Below are positions 46,485 through 58,346 of a stretch of DNA of 64,000 bases, piece by piece. Source of the DNA: Paenibacillus luteus (GTDB taxonomy: Bacteria; Bacillota; Bacilli; Paenibacillales; Paenibacillaceae). Position 1 is the first letter of the stretch. Every line of letters starts with the position of its first letter. The position numbers were made by a program, and so were the translations under genes. A model generated the notes under the pieces. That model made no database searches. It was not told where the DNA came from and saw only the letters and a list, made by a program, of their open reading frames with translations. The stretch covers positions 76,911-140,910 of the forward strand of contig NZ_SKCD01000009.1 of NCBI RefSeq assembly GCF_006542765.1. Direction: 5' to 3'.

Positions 46485-47236
46485 CCTGCTCCGAAGCCTC
46501 CGGTTTTGGAGTTGCGCATCATATAGCCAAGGCCCCGCCTTGTCATAATATATTCCGGACGACTAGGGTCATCTTCGATTTTCTCGCGCAACCTGCGGAT
46601 CGTTACGTCAACAGTCCGTACATCGCCAAAATATTCAAAGCCCCATACAGCCTGCAGCAAATGCTCGCGTGTCATGACCTTTCCGCTGTTGCGGGCCATA
46701 TAATGAACAAGCTCATATTCGCGATGGGTCAGGTCAAGCGGCTCGCCATCCTTGTACACCACGTACATATCGGTATCTATAAACAGGTTGAACAGCTTAA
46801 ATCCCTGCTGCTCTTGCTCGGCTGGGCCCTCTGCGGCGCCCCCCGCGTTATCTCCGCTAGTCGCCGCCGGTTTCTGCTGTCTGCGTAAATGAGCTTTCAC
46901 CCGTGCAAGCAGCTCCCGCGTACTGAACGGTTTTGTCACATAGTCATCTGCGCCAAGCTCCAGCCCAAGCACCTTATCGATTTCGGTATCTTTAGCCGTA
47001 AGCATAATAATCGGCATTTGCAGCTTAGCCCTCACTTCGCGGCATACATCCATGCCATCCTTAACCGGCAGCATCAAATCCAGCAAAATAAGGTCCGGCT
47101 GTTCCTCGAACGCAAGCCGTACCGCTTCGCCGCCATCAAACGCGCAAATTACCTGATGTCCTTCTTTTTCCAAATTAAACTTTATAATATCTGCAATCGG
47201 CTGTTCGTCATCGACCACTAATATTTTTCCGTGCAT
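46481..47236 (-). CDS. walR: Response regulator WalR (YycF)
   Basis: 251 residues: receiver domain 1-120 with the phospho-Asp in [13 protein letters not shown] (about residue 53) and the Lys in [14 protein letters not shown] winged-helix OmpR-type DNA-binding domain (about 150-245) includes [20 protein letters not shown] and [17 protein letters not shown]. The linker holds an extra Ala/Gly/Glu stretch of about 20 residues ([20 protein letters not shown]), making the protein longer than the usual 233-236. It is the first gene of the walRK operon and controls autolysin and wall genes. Confidence 0.96.
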   Translation of the reverse strand: MHGKILVVDDEQPIADIIKFNLEKEGHQVICAFDGGEAVRLAFEEQPDLILLDLMLPVKDGMDVCREVRAKLQMPIIMLTAKDTEIDKVLGLELGADDYVTKPFSTRELLARVKAHLRRQQKPAATSGDNAGGAAEGPAEQEQQGFKLFNLFIDTDMYVVYKDGEPLDLTHREYELVHYMARNSGKVMTREHLLQAVWGFEYFGDVRTVDVTIRRLREKIEDDPSRPEYIMTRRGLGYMMRNSKTGGFGAG

Positions 47237-47415
47237 CGCTACACCCGCCCGTCGCTTGTCCTTTAGTATTAAATTCTATTTTAACACACGTTATCCTTTA
47301 GTTCACAATGAAACTTCCCTCATGTTAGCAAGGTTTTTCCTTTATTGGCGGGCTTAGAGGAATTGATCAGCCAATCGGTCATTTTCATCTTCTGGAAACC
47401 GTCCAAAAGAAAAAA
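47237..47415. promoter_or_regulatory. walR upstream region
   Basis: The region must carry the walR promoter; on the minus strand TGTGTTAAAATAGAA gives a -10-like TAAAAT about 20 bases before the ribosome site. No gene is seen. Confidence 0.4.
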
Positions 47416-47443
47416 AGACCGACCGCATAATCGCGTCGATCTT
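47416..47443 (-). terminator. Second hairpin after the M23 peptidase gene
   Basis: AAGATCGACGCG / GCGGTCGGTCTT followed by a T run on the minus strand. Confidence 0.6.
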
Positions 47444-47587
47444 CAGCCTATTCCCTTTTTCTACTTCATCTAGCTGGCATGGTCACAATACCATATATAC
47501 TCGGGGTTTAACTATGAAACTTTATTCCTAGGGTAGCGACGTTCGACACCCCCAGGGCTTGTCTTACCCCTGCCCAAATAACTAAAA

Positions 47588-47628
47588 AAAGCTAATTACT
47601 TTTGCAGGATGCAAAAGTGATTAGCTTT
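47588..47628 (-). terminator. Terminator of the M23 peptidase gene
   Basis: A long stem AAAGCTAATCACTTTTGCA / TGCAAAAGTAATTAGCTTT with a T run begins 20 bases past the stop. Confidence 0.9.
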
Positions 47629-47647
47629 GGGTTAAATTGGTTATAAG

Positions 47648-49213
47648 TTATAAGTACTTCAGCGGATTTTGTAATACGCCGTCTTTATGCACTTCAAAAT
47701 GCAAATGAACGCCTGTCGAATTTCCTGTGCTTCCCATAATACCAATGTTTTCGCCTTTTTCGACAATGGCGCCAACTTTTGTTTTATAGGAGCTCAAATG
47801 ACCATATACGGTGGTATAACCGTTTTTATGGTTAATAATAATCGTTTTTCCAAGGCCCGGCTTCGTGCCGACAAACTCAACTACGCCGGTATCGGACGCC
47901 ATAATGCTCTTATTGCCTGTGAAGTCGACACCGTTATGCATGCGTCCCCAACGCTGGCCAAACTTACTTGTTAATCGTGAACCGGAAACCGGCATCGCGA
48001 AGCGGCCAGAGCCTTCGCCCAGGACAACTTTTGTGCCTCGTTCTACGATTTTCGGAGTTGCTTCCTTAATCACTTCTTTCGTAAGCAGCTCTTCGGTTAC
48101 GACATAACCGTTCTGCTTCACGATCCGATACGTCATTCGTTTGGAACCTGGCGTACCTTCGGAAATGGTCTTGGATTCACCAACACGCATATCCTCATTT
48201 TTCTTAATTTCAACTGGCGGTTCGATCGTTTCGATCTCCACCAGATTTTCGGTCGTCTTTACGGTCAACTCCGGCTGAAGCACCGTTAAATCCAGTACAT
48301 CGCCAATCGTAATTTTGTCATCCTTGATCCATGCGTTGTTCTTGTAAATAACCTCAGGCGAGATATCAAACTTCTGTGCAATACAGCCTACACAGTCGCC
48401 AGCTTGTACTGTATATTTGGTCGGTTGGATGCTGCCTTGCACAAGCAGCTTGTAAATAGCTTCGGCTTCCATGATCTGCTGCGGATCCGTATCGATATTC
48501 TCCATCATGACAGCTTCAATAAACTCAACCTCTGTTACCTCGCGCCCTGGTTCTTTGGATGCAGGCTTTTGGTCGGCTTCGGCTTCATTTGCATTGAACG
48601 AGAGTGACTTTACTTCTTTTGCATTTTTCATCTTAGCGGCCAGTTCAGGCGCAAATTTACTTTGAACACGCAGCAAAACATCATCTGCCGTCTGCTGGTC
48701 TTTTACAACTCCGATTACTTTGCCATCAATCTTCACTTCCACGCCAACGGCATGAGAGGTGAACATTCCCTCCAGCTTGTCCAACGTTTCGTTGGTAGCA
48801 GGCACTGCTTTGAACGCGCTCTCTGGCTCATATGCAATCGTTCCTGTATCCAGTACCATATTCAGGTTTGGATTAGCTTGCTGCAGTTCTTCGGTTTCTA
48901 GCAGAACGAGCTGCTCGACTTCGTTTGGATCGTGTACGGTACCAACGGCTGTTCCATTTATATATACGTTGTAAAATTCGACTGTGTTTGCTTGGACATA
49001 TTGGATTCCGCTAAATCCTGCTACTGTGAGGAGTACGAGCGCCCCGCCCGCTAGTTGAACCGGCTTCTTGCGCCAAAATGGCTTGCTTTCTGTTTCACTT
49101 GCGGATTGTTGCTGTGTCTTGCCCTTCAAGTGTTGCGATCGGTCTTGCTGAAAATATTGAATCGTTTGATCCCATACTTTCCGAATCCGACCTTTGTCCC
49201 TGAAAACGGTCAT
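47648..49213 (-). CDS. M23 peptidoglycan peptidase with LysM and G5 domains, 521 aa
   Basis: The start MTVFRDKGRIRKVWDQTI follows AAAAGGAG by eight bases. One membrane helix at about 58-80 (PVQLAGGALVLLTVAGFSGI). The middle has a LysM motif (YTVQAGDCVGCIAQKFDISP, near 270) and a G5 domain (about 330-395, with TISEGTPGSKRMTYRIVKQN). The C-terminus is an M23 metallopeptidase with the zinc ligands in MHNGVDFTG and VHLHFEVHKD. It cuts peptide bridges or stems in the wall; no peptide is lost from the active site. It lies between purA-side genes and walR, a common location for wall hydrolases under WalR control. Confidence 0.9.
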   Translation of the reverse strand: MTVFRDKGRIRKVWDQTIQYFQQDRSQHLKGKTQQQSASETESKPFWRKKPVQLAGGALVLLTVAGFSGIQYVQANTVEFYNVYINGTAVGTVHDPNEVEQLVLLETEELQQANPNLNMVLDTGTIAYEPESAFKAVPATNETLDKLEGMFTSHAVGVEVKIDGKVIGVVKDQQTADDVLLRVQSKFAPELAAKMKNAKEVKSLSFNANEAEADQKPASKEPGREVTEVEFIEAVMMENIDTDPQQIMEAEAIYKLLVQGSIQPTKYTVQAGDCVGCIAQKFDISPEVIYKNNAWIKDDKITIGDVLDLTVLQPELTVKTTENLVEIETIEPPVEIKKNEDMRVGESKTISEGTPGSKRMTYRIVKQNGYVVTEELLTKEVIKEATPKIVERGTKVVLGEGSGRFAMPVSGSRLTSKFGQRWGRMHNGVDFTGNKSIMASDTGVVEFVGTKPGLGKTIIINHKNGYTTVYGHLSSYKTKVGAIVEKGENIGIMGSTGNSTGVHLHFEVHKDGVLQNPLKYL

Positions 49214-49353
49214 GATTGGCTCCTTTTCGCGCTTATGCAACTTTTATTCCGGTTTCCGACATAAAAAAAGACGAATTATCCTGTCGGATCACTCGCCTAA
49301 TACTTTAACATACGCCCAACAATTGGAGCAACCTTTACACTAGCTTCAATATA

Positions 49354-50034
49354 TTAATATTTTTTCAGAATATCCATCATTTGCCCGTATTCGGTCTTGT
49401 CGAGATGCTGTGCCATTATTTGTTGAATGTCTGTCAGCTCTTGCTCCGTAAGACCATTTTCGATATATTGCGAGATGGTTTGCATCGATTCTTGCGGCAA
49501 TTTGCTTATTAATAAACCGAATAAAACTTCTTTGTCTTGATCACTCATTTGATCTTTGACCTCAGTCAAATCATCCGTTGTCATCGCTGTTTCCGTATCG
49601 ACTATACCTGCTACGCCTTCCTGTACCCCGCCGGTCTCCGGTGCTGTGCTGCCGCCCGCCTGCGTGCCTCCACCGATTCCAATATCGGTGAGCGGAGGGT
49701 CCGTCGCTTGGCCAAAAGCATCCACCGCGGCCGGAGATTCGTCCTCAGGAACGGTTTCATGCTCATTTTGCGGTAATTCTGCTTCCTCTGGCGTCGTCTC
49801 TTCCTTCTCTTTCTCTACCAAATCAGTCGTTACGAGCGGATCTGCCCCCCATAGCTTCCCCCATACGCCGGACATCGCCATAGGAGGCACCTCCAGCGGC
49901 AAATTAAACTGCTTTAATAGTGTTTCCACATAGCTTGTGACGATATAGCCCGTCGTCCATATCGACAAAAAGCTTAATATTAACCCCGCAGCCACCAGTT
50001 TGGCGAGCCATCCTACGCTCTTTAACATATTCAT
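49354..50034 (-). CDS. Membrane-anchored protein, 226 aa, function unknown
   Basis: The start MNMLKSVGWLAKLVAAGLIL follows GGAGGG. One membrane helix at residues 12-32. A long acidic, Pro/Glu/Gly-rich linker follows (about 70-140), then a helical C-terminal domain (TDIQQIMAQHLDKTEYGQMM). No family is recognised; similar single-helix proteins are seen next to purA in Paenibacillaceae, as far as I recall. It is divergent in composition but on the operon strand, 247 bp after purA. Confidence 0.7.
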   Translation of the reverse strand: MNMLKSVGWLAKLVAAGLILSFLSIWTTGYIVTSYVETLLKQFNLPLEVPPMAMSGVWGKLWGADPLVTTDLVEKEKEETTPEEAELPQNEHETVPEDESPAAVDAFGQATDPPLTDIGIGGGTQAGGSTAPETGGVQEGVAGIVDTETAMTTDDLTEVKDQMSDQDKEVLFGLLISKLPQESMQTISQYIENGLTEQELTDIQQIMAQHLDKTEYGQMMDILKKY

Positions 50035-50247
50035 GCTAATCCCTCCGTTCAACAGCGACCATTAACCTATCGATCACTTTGTCTTCCATAATCTGCTATC
50101 TATCATTATGGTCAACATTTTGGACAAGCATTCTCTTATCATGGATTATATTTCTGAGTTCCACATAAATTTAGATCCTATGGCGGACGCTATCTTATCA
50201 TGTTTCCTCCCTGTGCTGAACACATTCTTGTCCAATAAATAAAAAAA

Positions 50248-50271
50248 AGGATGGCCTCTTGGGCCACCCTT
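50248..50271 (-). terminator. Terminator of purA
   Basis: AGGGTGGCCC / GGCCATCCT stem followed by eight T's on the minus strand, nine bases past the stop. Confidence 0.9.
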
Positions 50272-50280
50272 GTCATGATC

Positions 50281-51588
<1,308 letters not shown>

Positions 51589-51717
51589 TTATGAACACCG
51601 AAAATTACCGTCATTACGCTGCAGCACAAAATTTCCTTCGTTTAAAGGGTTTGTGATACCAGTCAAAAGACAGCATTAATAGTGTAGCAGTCCAACTGCT
51701 AGAAGTCAAACAAAAAA

Positions 51718-51751
51718 CGAACAATTGCATAGTTGCACATGCAATTGTTCG
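51718..51751 (-). terminator. Terminator of dnaB
   Basis: A 13-bp perfect stem CGAACAATTGCAT / ATGCAATTGTTCG followed by TTTTTT on the minus strand, a few bases past the stop. Confidence 0.92.
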
Positions 51752-51756
51752 GGAAT

Positions 51757-53118
51757 TCATGATGCTTGCATCGGATCCTGATGCGCGCGATCAATACTTA
51801 CGAATTTATTGTACTTTTTGAGGAAGACCAGCTCTACTGTACCAACGGGTCCATTCCGCTGTTTGGCAATGATAATCTCGATAATATCCTTCTTCTCCGA
51901 CTCTTTATCATAATAATCATCCCGGTACAGGAAGGATACGATATCGGCATCTTGCTCAATCGATCCTGACTCCCGGAGATCGGACATCATCGGACGTTTA
52001 TCCTGCCGCTGCTCAACGCCCCGGCTGAGCTGCGAGAGTGCGATAACGGGAACCTCAAGCTCACGAGCAATTTGCTTCAAGGTACGTGAAATCTCGGATA
52101 CCTCTTGCTGCCTGTTCTCGCCTGCTTTACCGCGGCCAGAGATGAGCTGCAAATAATCGATCATAATCATGCCAAGGCCTTTTTCCTTCTTCAGACGGCG
52201 GCATTTCGCACGAATCTCGGCTACCGTAATCCCCGGCGTATCATCGATAAAGATTTGCGCTTCGGACAAGGAACCGATGGCCATCGTCAGCTTTTCCCAA
52301 TCATCGCCTTCCAGGTGGCCTGTACGCATGCGCTGTGCATCAACGTTAGCTTCAGCACAGATCATACGTTGAACCAGTTGAGCGGCTGACATCTCCAGAC
52401 TGAAGATGGCCACGGTCTCGCGGGCGCGGACGCCGACATTTTGCGCCACGTTAAGCGCGAATGCCGTTTTACCTACAGAAGGGCGGGCAGCAACGATAAT
52501 TAAATCGCTTCGCTGGAAGCCCGCAGTCATCCGGTCAAGGTCGGTAAAGCCCGACGGAATGCCCGTCGTGCCTCCCTTATCCTGATAAAGCTGCTCAACC
52601 TTCTCGAAGACCTCCATCAGTACGTCACGGATGGAGATAAAGCCGCTGCCGGAGCGGCGATTGGATATCTCGAGAATTTTCTTCTCTGCATCGCCGAGCA
52701 GCACGCCAACATCCTCGGAGTTGGCATAACCGTCGGAGACGATATTCGTTGCGGTTCGGATCAAGCGCCTTAGCATCGACTTCTCTTCGACGATTTGCGC
52801 ATAATAATCGACGTTCGCCGCAGTCGGCACGGAATTGGCCAGCTTCGCCAAATAGCTGACGCCGCCAATCTCCTCAAGAAGATGCTGATCCTGCAAATGC
52901 GCGGTCAAGGTTACGAGGTCAACCGGTTGGTTGTTCTCAGCGATCTCGACCATCGCTTCATAAATTTGTCTATGGGGACCGCTATAGAAGTCTTCGCTGC
53001 GCACCCGCTCCATCGCTGTAATAAGCGCTTCCGCTTGCAGCAATATTGCCCCGATGACAGCTTGTTCAGCTTCTAAGTTCTGCGGTGGAACACGGTCAAA
53101 CATCAGCTCTGTACTCAT
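51757..53118 (-). CDS. dnaB: Replicative DNA helicase DnaB
   Basis: 453 residues. The N-terminal domain (VPPQNLEAEQAVIGAILLQA) binds primase and loader. The RecA-like core has Walker A ARPSVGKTAFALN near residue 213, Walker B MIMIDYLQLISG near 322 and the arginine finger region RDDYYDKES. It unwinds the lagging-strand template at forks. A GGAGGG site precedes the ATG. It is followed by purA, as in Bacillus subtilis. Confidence 0.97.
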   Translation of the reverse strand: MSTELMFDRVPPQNLEAEQAVIGAILLQAEALITAMERVRSEDFYSGPHRQIYEAMVEIAENNQPVDLVTLTAHLQDQHLLEEIGGVSYLAKLANSVPTAANVDYYAQIVEEKSMLRRLIRTATNIVSDGYANSEDVGVLLGDAEKKILEISNRRSGSGFISIRDVLMEVFEKVEQLYQDKGGTTGIPSGFTDLDRMTAGFQRSDLIIVAARPSVGKTAFALNVAQNVGVRARETVAIFSLEMSAAQLVQRMICAEANVDAQRMRTGHLEGDDWEKLTMAIGSLSEAQIFIDDTPGITVAEIRAKCRRLKKEKGLGMIMIDYLQLISGRGKAGENRQQEVSEISRTLKQIARELEVPVIALSQLSRGVEQRQDKRPMMSDLRESGSIEQDADIVSFLYRDDYYDKESEKKDIIEIIIAKQRNGPVGTVELVFLKKYNKFVSIDRAHQDPMQAS

Positions 53119-53209
53119 TGGTCCCTCCTAAAGGTTTTCTACATAATATATAGCTTAAGTATAAGCTTAGTTGTGTAGAAAGCCCGCTTCGTGAGCATAC
53201 GCCCCGCTT

Positions 53210-53653
53210 CTATTCCTCTGACGCTTGAACGCTTAGCTTTGCTTTTACTTCCGGATGAAGCTTAACCAATACTTGTGTAACGCCGAGCGAACGAATCGGA
53301 TCTTCCAGCTCGATTTTGCGTTTGTCGACCTTAATGCCGAGCGCCGCCAGTGCCTCTCCGATTTGCTTGCTTGTAATCGCGCCGAACAATCTGCCGCCCT
53401 CGCCTGCTTTGGTTTTGATGACAACTGTCATCTCTTCCAGCTTCTTGCCTAGCGCCTGCGCGTCTTCTTTTTCTTTGTCCTTACGCTTCTGCTCCGAAGC
53501 ATTCTGAACCTCAAGCGTCTTCAGGTTGCCGTCCGATGCCAGCTTCGCCAGTCCTTGCGGCAATAGGAAGTTGCGTACATACCCCTCGGAAAGTTCTTTC
53601 ACTTGCCCTTTTTTCCCTTGTCCCTTAACATCCTGCAAAAAGATTACTTTCAT
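53210..53653 (-). CDS. rplI: 50S ribosomal protein L9
   Basis: 147 residues: [20 protein letters not shown] with the GKKG turn, then [17 protein letters not shown], the long connecting helix and the C-terminal domain ([20 protein letters not shown]). It binds 23S rRNA domain V. Its start overlaps gdpP by four bases. Confidence 0.97.
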   Translation of the reverse strand: MKVIFLQDVKGQGKKGQVKELSEGYVRNFLLPQGLAKLASDGNLKTLEVQNASEQKRKDKEKEDAQALGKKLEEMTVVIKTKAGEGGRLFGAITSKQIGEALAALGIKVDKRKIELEDPIRSLGVTQVLVKLHPEVKAKLSVQASEE

Positions 53654-55611
53654 TCAAATAACCCCTCTTCCTTTTCAATTTCGTCCAAAACCTGCTTCAG
53701 ACGTCTAGCTACATCCACAACGGAACCCTCAAGCTGCGCTGCAGCATTGGTTAAGTGGCCTCCGCCGCCCATTCGCTCCATAACGACTTGGACGTTCATG
53801 TGGCCAAGCGAGCGTGCGCTGATGCCAATGAGCCCATCCTGCCGTTCCCCGATAACGAAGGAAGCCAGGATGTCTGTCATATTGAGCAGCGTATCCGCCG
53901 ATTGAGCGATGAGCAGCTGCGAATATTTGCGGCCGCTCTCGGTTACCGCAATCGCTATATGTTCATATAATACCTCAGCATGCTTAATAATTTCAGCCTT
54001 TCGTACATATTCCTCTAGATCTTCTTTCAACATCCGCTGAATCATCATCGAATCCGCCCCGTTGCGGCGAAGGAATGATGCAGCTTCAAAGGTGCGCGCA
54101 CCCGTACGAAGAGAGAAGCTCTTCGTATCGACCGTGATACCAGCTAGCAAAGCCGTAGATTCCCGTACATCGAGCACGACACGGTCATGGATATACTGAA
54201 GCAGCTCTGTTACGAGCTCACAGGTCGATGAAGCGTATGGCTCCATATACACCAATATGGCATTCGCGATAAATTCCTCACTGCGGCGATGATGATCGAC
54301 CACAACAATCCGATCCGTCTGTGTAAGCAGTTTTGGCTCCTTCACCATAGATACCTTATGCGTATCAACAACTACGGCAAGCGTCTGAGGCGTAATGAGC
54401 GCTGAAGCCTGTTCAGGCGATACGAATCGTTTGGAGAGCTTCTCGTCTTCCTTAATCAGCTCCATCATTTTCTGGATGGCCGGATTCACGCCCTCAAGCA
54501 CAATATAAGCTTCTTTGCCAAACAGCTGTGCCGCCTTCATTACGCCAATAGCTGCGCCAATCGCATCCATATCGGGCATCTTGTGGCCCATAATGACGAC
54601 GTTGTGGCTCTCTTTGATTAGATCCCGTAGCGCATGGGCAACGACACGCGCACGCACGCGCGTCCGTTTCTCTACCGCATTGGACTTGCCTCCATAGAAG
54701 GACTGGCGACTGCCAACCTTAACGGCTGCCTGGTCACCGCCACGTCCAAGAGCAATATCCAGACTGGTATGCGCCCATTGGCCGAGCTCAATAATATGTT
54801 CAGCACCCGCAGCGAAGCCGATGCTGAGCGTGACCGGAATTTTATGATCGCCGGTAATATCCCGAACCTCATCGAGCACAAGGAATCTGGACTGCTCCAA
54901 CTGCTTAAGTGTCTTCTGGTCTGTAACAAGCAAGAAACGGTCTGACGTGAGCCTCTTCAAATAAAGCTGATACTTTTGTGCCCATTCCGTAATTTCAGTC
55001 GTAACCTTCGCCAGCATTGAGCTGCGCTGATGGTCATCGAGTCCTTGTGTCACTTCTTCAAGATTATCGATCATGACGACGCCAAGAACAAGCTTCTCAT
55101 CGTCATATTTCCGGGCCAGTTGCCAGCGCTCGGTAATATTTTGAACATATAAAATTCGTTCCTTAGGCTTAAAGATAAGCTGATACACATGAGAACCAAC
55201 GGTGGCTTCAATCGTACCTTCCCGCTCCTTGACCTGCTGCAGCGAAGGAAATAGCTCCGCAAGCGGAACGCCAATAACGTTTTCTTTCTCCATTAAACCC
55301 GCAATATAGGGATTGTGCCATTCTACGGTACGTTCTTCATTATATAAAATAATTCCGAAAGGCAGCTCGCTGATTACATCATTGCCTGCCTTCTTGACGC
55401 GGTAAGACAGCGTACCTAAATAAGATTTCAAATCCTTGCGAAACGCCCGTTCCGCCATTACGGTATAAAACAATACCCCGCCGGTCAGCAGCAAGCCGAT
55501 AAGACCAAGCAGCCACTGAAACCAGGCGAGTGCTACTGACATCAGCACCATTAATACGAACGCCCATATCTGATGCATTCCGTGCCAACGTGTAACCAAA
55601 AACTTCGGCAT
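53650..55611 (-). CDS. gdpP: c-di-AMP phosphodiesterase GdpP (YybT)
   Basis: 653 residues: two membrane helices in the first 60 residues, a PAS-like sensor (about 80-165), a degenerate GGDEF domain (about 175-305) and a DHH-DHHA1 unit. Motifs are [20 protein letters not shown] (metal), [22 protein letters not shown] and [13 protein letters not shown]. It breaks c-di-AMP to pApA at the membrane, setting turgor and wall homeostasis. It overlaps rplI. Confidence 0.96.
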   Translation of the reverse strand: MPKFLVTRWHGMHQIWAFVLMVLMSVALAWFQWLLGLIGLLLTGGVLFYTVMAERAFRKDLKSYLGTLSYRVKKAGNDVISELPFGIILYNEERTVEWHNPYIAGLMEKENVIGVPLAELFPSLQQVKEREGTIEATVGSHVYQLIFKPKERILYVQNITERWQLARKYDDEKLVLGVVMIDNLEEVTQGLDDHQRSSMLAKVTTEITEWAQKYQLYLKRLTSDRFLLVTDQKTLKQLEQSRFLVLDEVRDITGDHKIPVTLSIGFAAGAEHIIELGQWAHTSLDIALGRGGDQAAVKVGSRQSFYGGKSNAVEKRTRVRARVVAHALRDLIKESHNVVIMGHKMPDMDAIGAAIGVMKAAQLFGKEAYIVLEGVNPAIQKMMELIKEDEKLSKRFVSPEQASALITPQTLAVVVDTHKVSMVKEPKLLTQTDRIVVVDHHRRSEEFIANAILVYMEPYASSTCELVTELLQYIHDRVVLDVRESTALLAGITVDTKSFSLRTGARTFEAASFLRRNGADSMMIQRMLKEDLEEYVRKAEIIKHAEVLYEHIAIAVTESGRKYSQLLIAQSADTLLNMTDILASFVIGERQDGLIGISARSLGHMNVQVVMERMGGGGHLTNAAAQLEGSVVDVARRLKQVLDEIEKEEGLFE

Positions 55612-55629
55612 TTCCGATCCGCTCCTGTG

Positions 55630-56544
55630 CTATGGTTTCGTAAACGACTTTCGGATTGGAAAAGCGGTATCCAGCACGCCGATTAAGCTGAGCGGCGGGA
55701 AAATAAGGACCGGAATGGCAATAAGCACCGGCACCGCTTTGTTCCATCCCCGCTGATGGGCAAGGAAGAAGAAAAATCCGATGGCCTGAAACGCAAAAAC
55801 ATAACTAAGCAAAGGAATCAGGTTAAGCAGCGCAACTGCGAAAAAAGAATCGCTAGTTGTAGACGAGAACATCTCCATCACATAAGCAATGAGATAAATA
55901 ACCACAAGCAAGCGCGGCAAACGCCAATCTCTAGCTCGTGCAAATCTTGGTGTCTCCGGTCCGCCGCTCCACTTTACCAATCGGCGTGCCAGAAACTGTG
56001 TAATCACCGTGTACCCGAAAGCCATCATAATGAAAGCCACAGGAATGGAATTAATCATGGTGTGGATAATCACTTCCGTAAAGTCTGAATTCCAATCTGC
56101 AGGAACCAAGCCTCTTGTCATCAAGTCGTCAAACATGGTCCGCACGAACGAGCCCATTTCTTTGAGCAAGGAAATATCCAGGAACATTTCAAATATAAGC
56201 AGTTCCAGCATTAATTGTGCAAGAAATACAACTCCGACTGTCCGTATGACCCTTGAGGCAGAAGCTTGCTTCATATACAAGTGGCCCATCACAATGGACG
56301 GGATCAGAAAAAACAACCCGATAATAAGCGTTGCCGGTCCACCGATAACAAACGCCAGCACCCAGACTGGAATCATATGCAGTGCAAATGATTTTGGCGG
56401 CAGAGTTGTATACAGCACTACGAGCGGTACCATCATCAGCAGCAAGCTAATGAGATTAAAGAGAGGTAGGACAAGGGACAATAATAAAAGGAGTGCCGCT
56501 AAGCTCCACAGCACTGGTTTCAAGCCGGTTTTCAAACCGTTCAC
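55630..56544 (-). CDS. yybS: YybS-like DUF2232 membrane protein
   Basis: 304 residues with about eight membrane helices and the DUF2232 pattern (energy-coupling-like S-component fold). Segments: LLLLSLVLPLFNLISLLLMM, VIGGPATLIIGLFFLIPSIV and YVFAFQAIGFFFFLAHQRGW. The role is unknown. The order yybS-gdpP-rplI is conserved in Bacillales. Confidence 0.88.
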   Translation of the reverse strand: MNGLKTGLKPVLWSLAALLLLLSLVLPLFNLISLLLMMVPLVVLYTTLPPKSFALHMIPVWVLAFVIGGPATLIIGLFFLIPSIVMGHLYMKQASASRVIRTVGVVFLAQLMLELLIFEMFLDISLLKEMGSFVRTMFDDLMTRGLVPADWNSDFTEVIIHTMINSIPVAFIMMAFGYTVITQFLARRLVKWSGGPETPRFARARDWRLPRLLVVIYLIAYVMEMFSSTTSDSFFAVALLNLIPLLSYVFAFQAIGFFFFLAHQRGWNKAVPVLIAIPVLIFPPLSLIGVLDTAFPIRKSFTKP

Positions 56545-56678
56545 CTCTTGCTTATATAATCTGGTTTCTTACGAAACTTTTACAACTCATTATAGCATAA
56601 AAGCTTAAATTATCACTCACAATCAATGGATACCGCTCCACCCTCGCATATTCATTTCGTTGCTGCTCCCAAATAAAA

Positions 56679-56707
56679 AAGACGGAACAGCAGCTGCATT
56701 CCGTCTT
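56679..56707 (-). terminator. Terminator after the CBS gene
   Basis: AAGACGGAA / TTCCGTCTT stem followed by TTTTATTT on the minus strand, about 70 bases past the CBS-gene stop. Confidence 0.85.
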
Positions 56708-56777
56708 CTTTGTTCATTATGATGTCCTGTAATGGCTGAGAATAGTACCCTTGGGTAAGCTTCTCCCCGGCTTTAAG

Positions 56778-57206
56778 CTATTGATCCTGCAGCACATTAT
56801 GTTGCTCCATAATAATTTTTTGACAATAATCGATAATCTCGCTTCTTCGTACAATACCGATAAAACGGTTCATATCGTCCACAACCGGCACAAAATTCTG
56901 AAGCTTAGCTAAGGAAATCAGATCATCCATATTAGCATCAATTCGTACCGTCTTATTATTCATGCGCAGCGGCACGTCCCGAAGCCTCACTTTGTTGGTC
57001 TGCTCCAGCGTCAGGTTACCGTGGTCCTTAACATACCACAGCAAATCGCCTTCAGTGACTGTTCCTGCATACCCGCCATCTTCATTAATAATAGGTACGG
57101 CCGTATACCGATGATACTCCATACGCTCCAGCGTCTGCCGCAGCGTTGTATCTTGTGTTAAGCACACGACCTCTTGCTTCGGCAATAAAAAGAAAGCTAT
57201 ATTCAT
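56778..57206 (-). CDS. Stand-alone CBS-domain pair protein, 142 aa
   Basis: Two CBS motifs: RMEYHRYTAVPIINEDGGYA followed by GTVTEGDLLWYVKDHG, and LAKLQNFVPVVDDMNRFIG followed by IVRRSEIIDYC. Such pairs bind adenosine nucleotides; some stand-alone ones sense c-di-AMP (DarB/CbpB), which would fit gdpP nearby, though this sequence is not clearly of that kind. The start at MNIAFFLLPKQEV is used; the frame is open 24 codons upstream and the ribosome site (GGAG) is 13 bases away, so the start is uncertain. It directly follows the LCP gene. Confidence 0.8.
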   Translation of the reverse strand: MNIAFFLLPKQEVVCLTQDTTLRQTLERMEYHRYTAVPIINEDGGYAGTVTEGDLLWYVKDHGNLTLEQTNKVRLRDVPLRMNNKTVRIDANMDDLISLAKLQNFVPVVDDMNRFIGIVRRSEIIDYCQKIIMEQHNVLQDQ

Positions 57207-57284
57207 GTTCGCCAACAACTCCGTTCCGTTTGCTATTCCCTTTTCTTTGCTTTGAAGGCAGCTGACGGATCGGAGCAACCAGCC

Positions 57285-58346
57285 TTACGGCTGATCGGAC
57301 GAAGCGTCACTGTTTGAACTGCTGGATAGGGCGCCTACCTCTTTGCCCTTATTTGCTGTATATTTATCCGGCAAAATTAGGCTGCTTGCAGGTGTATCCG
57401 CATTTAACCAGCTCTTAATCATCGTCTGTACCTTCGCTACATCCTCTTCATCGGCAAAGTAATACCAGGCCCCTCCGCTTTTCAAGCGATGCCCATCACC
57501 TGTGATAGAGTGACTGTAAATGTTGCGCTGCTTTGCTTGCAGCATGCTTTGACCTAAGTCTACAAGTTGCTGCGGCCGCATATCCGTGCTGAAATTTTCA
57601 CCCATAATATCAATAAGATCAGGAATCTTGGACCATTGATTCATTTGCTTTGCTTTATCTAGCAGGAGATTCAGAAATATCTGATGACGCTCCGTACGGT
57701 TAATATCACCGCCGGCGTCCTCACGGTACCGGACATAGTTAAGTGTGTCTTGACCATTATAGACGTCTTGGCCAGCTTTAATGACAAACTTCTCGTGGTC
57801 AGGATCCTTGTTCACGATATCCTCTTCAATCGGAAGCGAGATACCCCCCAGCGTATCGATCGCATTACGGAATCCTTCGAAGTTAATAGACGCATAGTAA
57901 TTAATCGGCGCCTTCAAAAACTTCTCAACGGTATCCATCGCCATCCCCGCTCCGCCAAACGCGAAAGCATGCGTAATCTTGTCTTCCTTGTTCTTTCCAA
58001 CAATTTCAACATACGTATCACGCGGGATCGAAACCATCAGGATGTCACCGTCATTTGGTCGAACGACGGTATAAATCATCGTATCTGAGCGTCCGATTTC
58101 CTTACCGCGCTGATCAATACCAAGCAGCAGCACGGAGAAAGGATCCTGCTTCTTATCTATTGTACTAACTGGAACGGGTTCCCGTCCATCAATTGGCTTA
58201 TAGGTTTGTTCAAGCTTCTTCTCCACATGACCCTGGAGGAACCAATCGAATCCGAGCATGGCTAATGTGCTGCGGTTGAGGAAAAGTGCAACAACAAGGA
58301 CTAATACGACAGATGACGACAGGTATATCCATTTTCGTTTATTCAT
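57285..58346 (-). CDS. LytR-CpsA-Psr (LCP) family protein, 353 aa
   Basis: An N-terminal membrane helix (WIYLSSSVVLVLVVALFLNR) is followed by an LCP domain (about 65-270). Hallmarks are the Arg/Asp-rich ILLGIDQRGKEIGRSDTMI, MVSIPRDTYVEI, YASINFEGFRNAIDTLGGIS and LNYVRYREDAGGDINRTERH. LCP enzymes transfer teichoic acid or secondary wall polymer chains from lipid carriers to peptidoglycan. The polymer made here is likely the ligand of the SLH proteins in this window; that link is inference. A Ser/Asp-rich tail ends the protein. Confidence 0.92.
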   Translation of the reverse strand: MNKRKWIYLSSSVVLVLVVALFLNRSTLAMLGFDWFLQGHVEKKLEQTYKPIDGREPVPVSTIDKKQDPFSVLLLGIDQRGKEIGRSDTMIYTVVRPNDGDILMVSIPRDTYVEIVGKNKEDKITHAFAFGGAGMAMDTVEKFLKAPINYYASINFEGFRNAIDTLGGISLPIEEDIVNKDPDHEKFVIKAGQDVYNGQDTLNYVRYREDAGGDINRTERHQIFLNLLLDKAKQMNQWSKIPDLIDIMGENFSTDMRPQQLVDLGQSMLQAKQRNIYSHSITGDGHRLKSGGAWYYFADEEDVAKVQTMIKSWLNADTPASSLILPDKYTANKGKEVGALSSSSNSDASSDQP

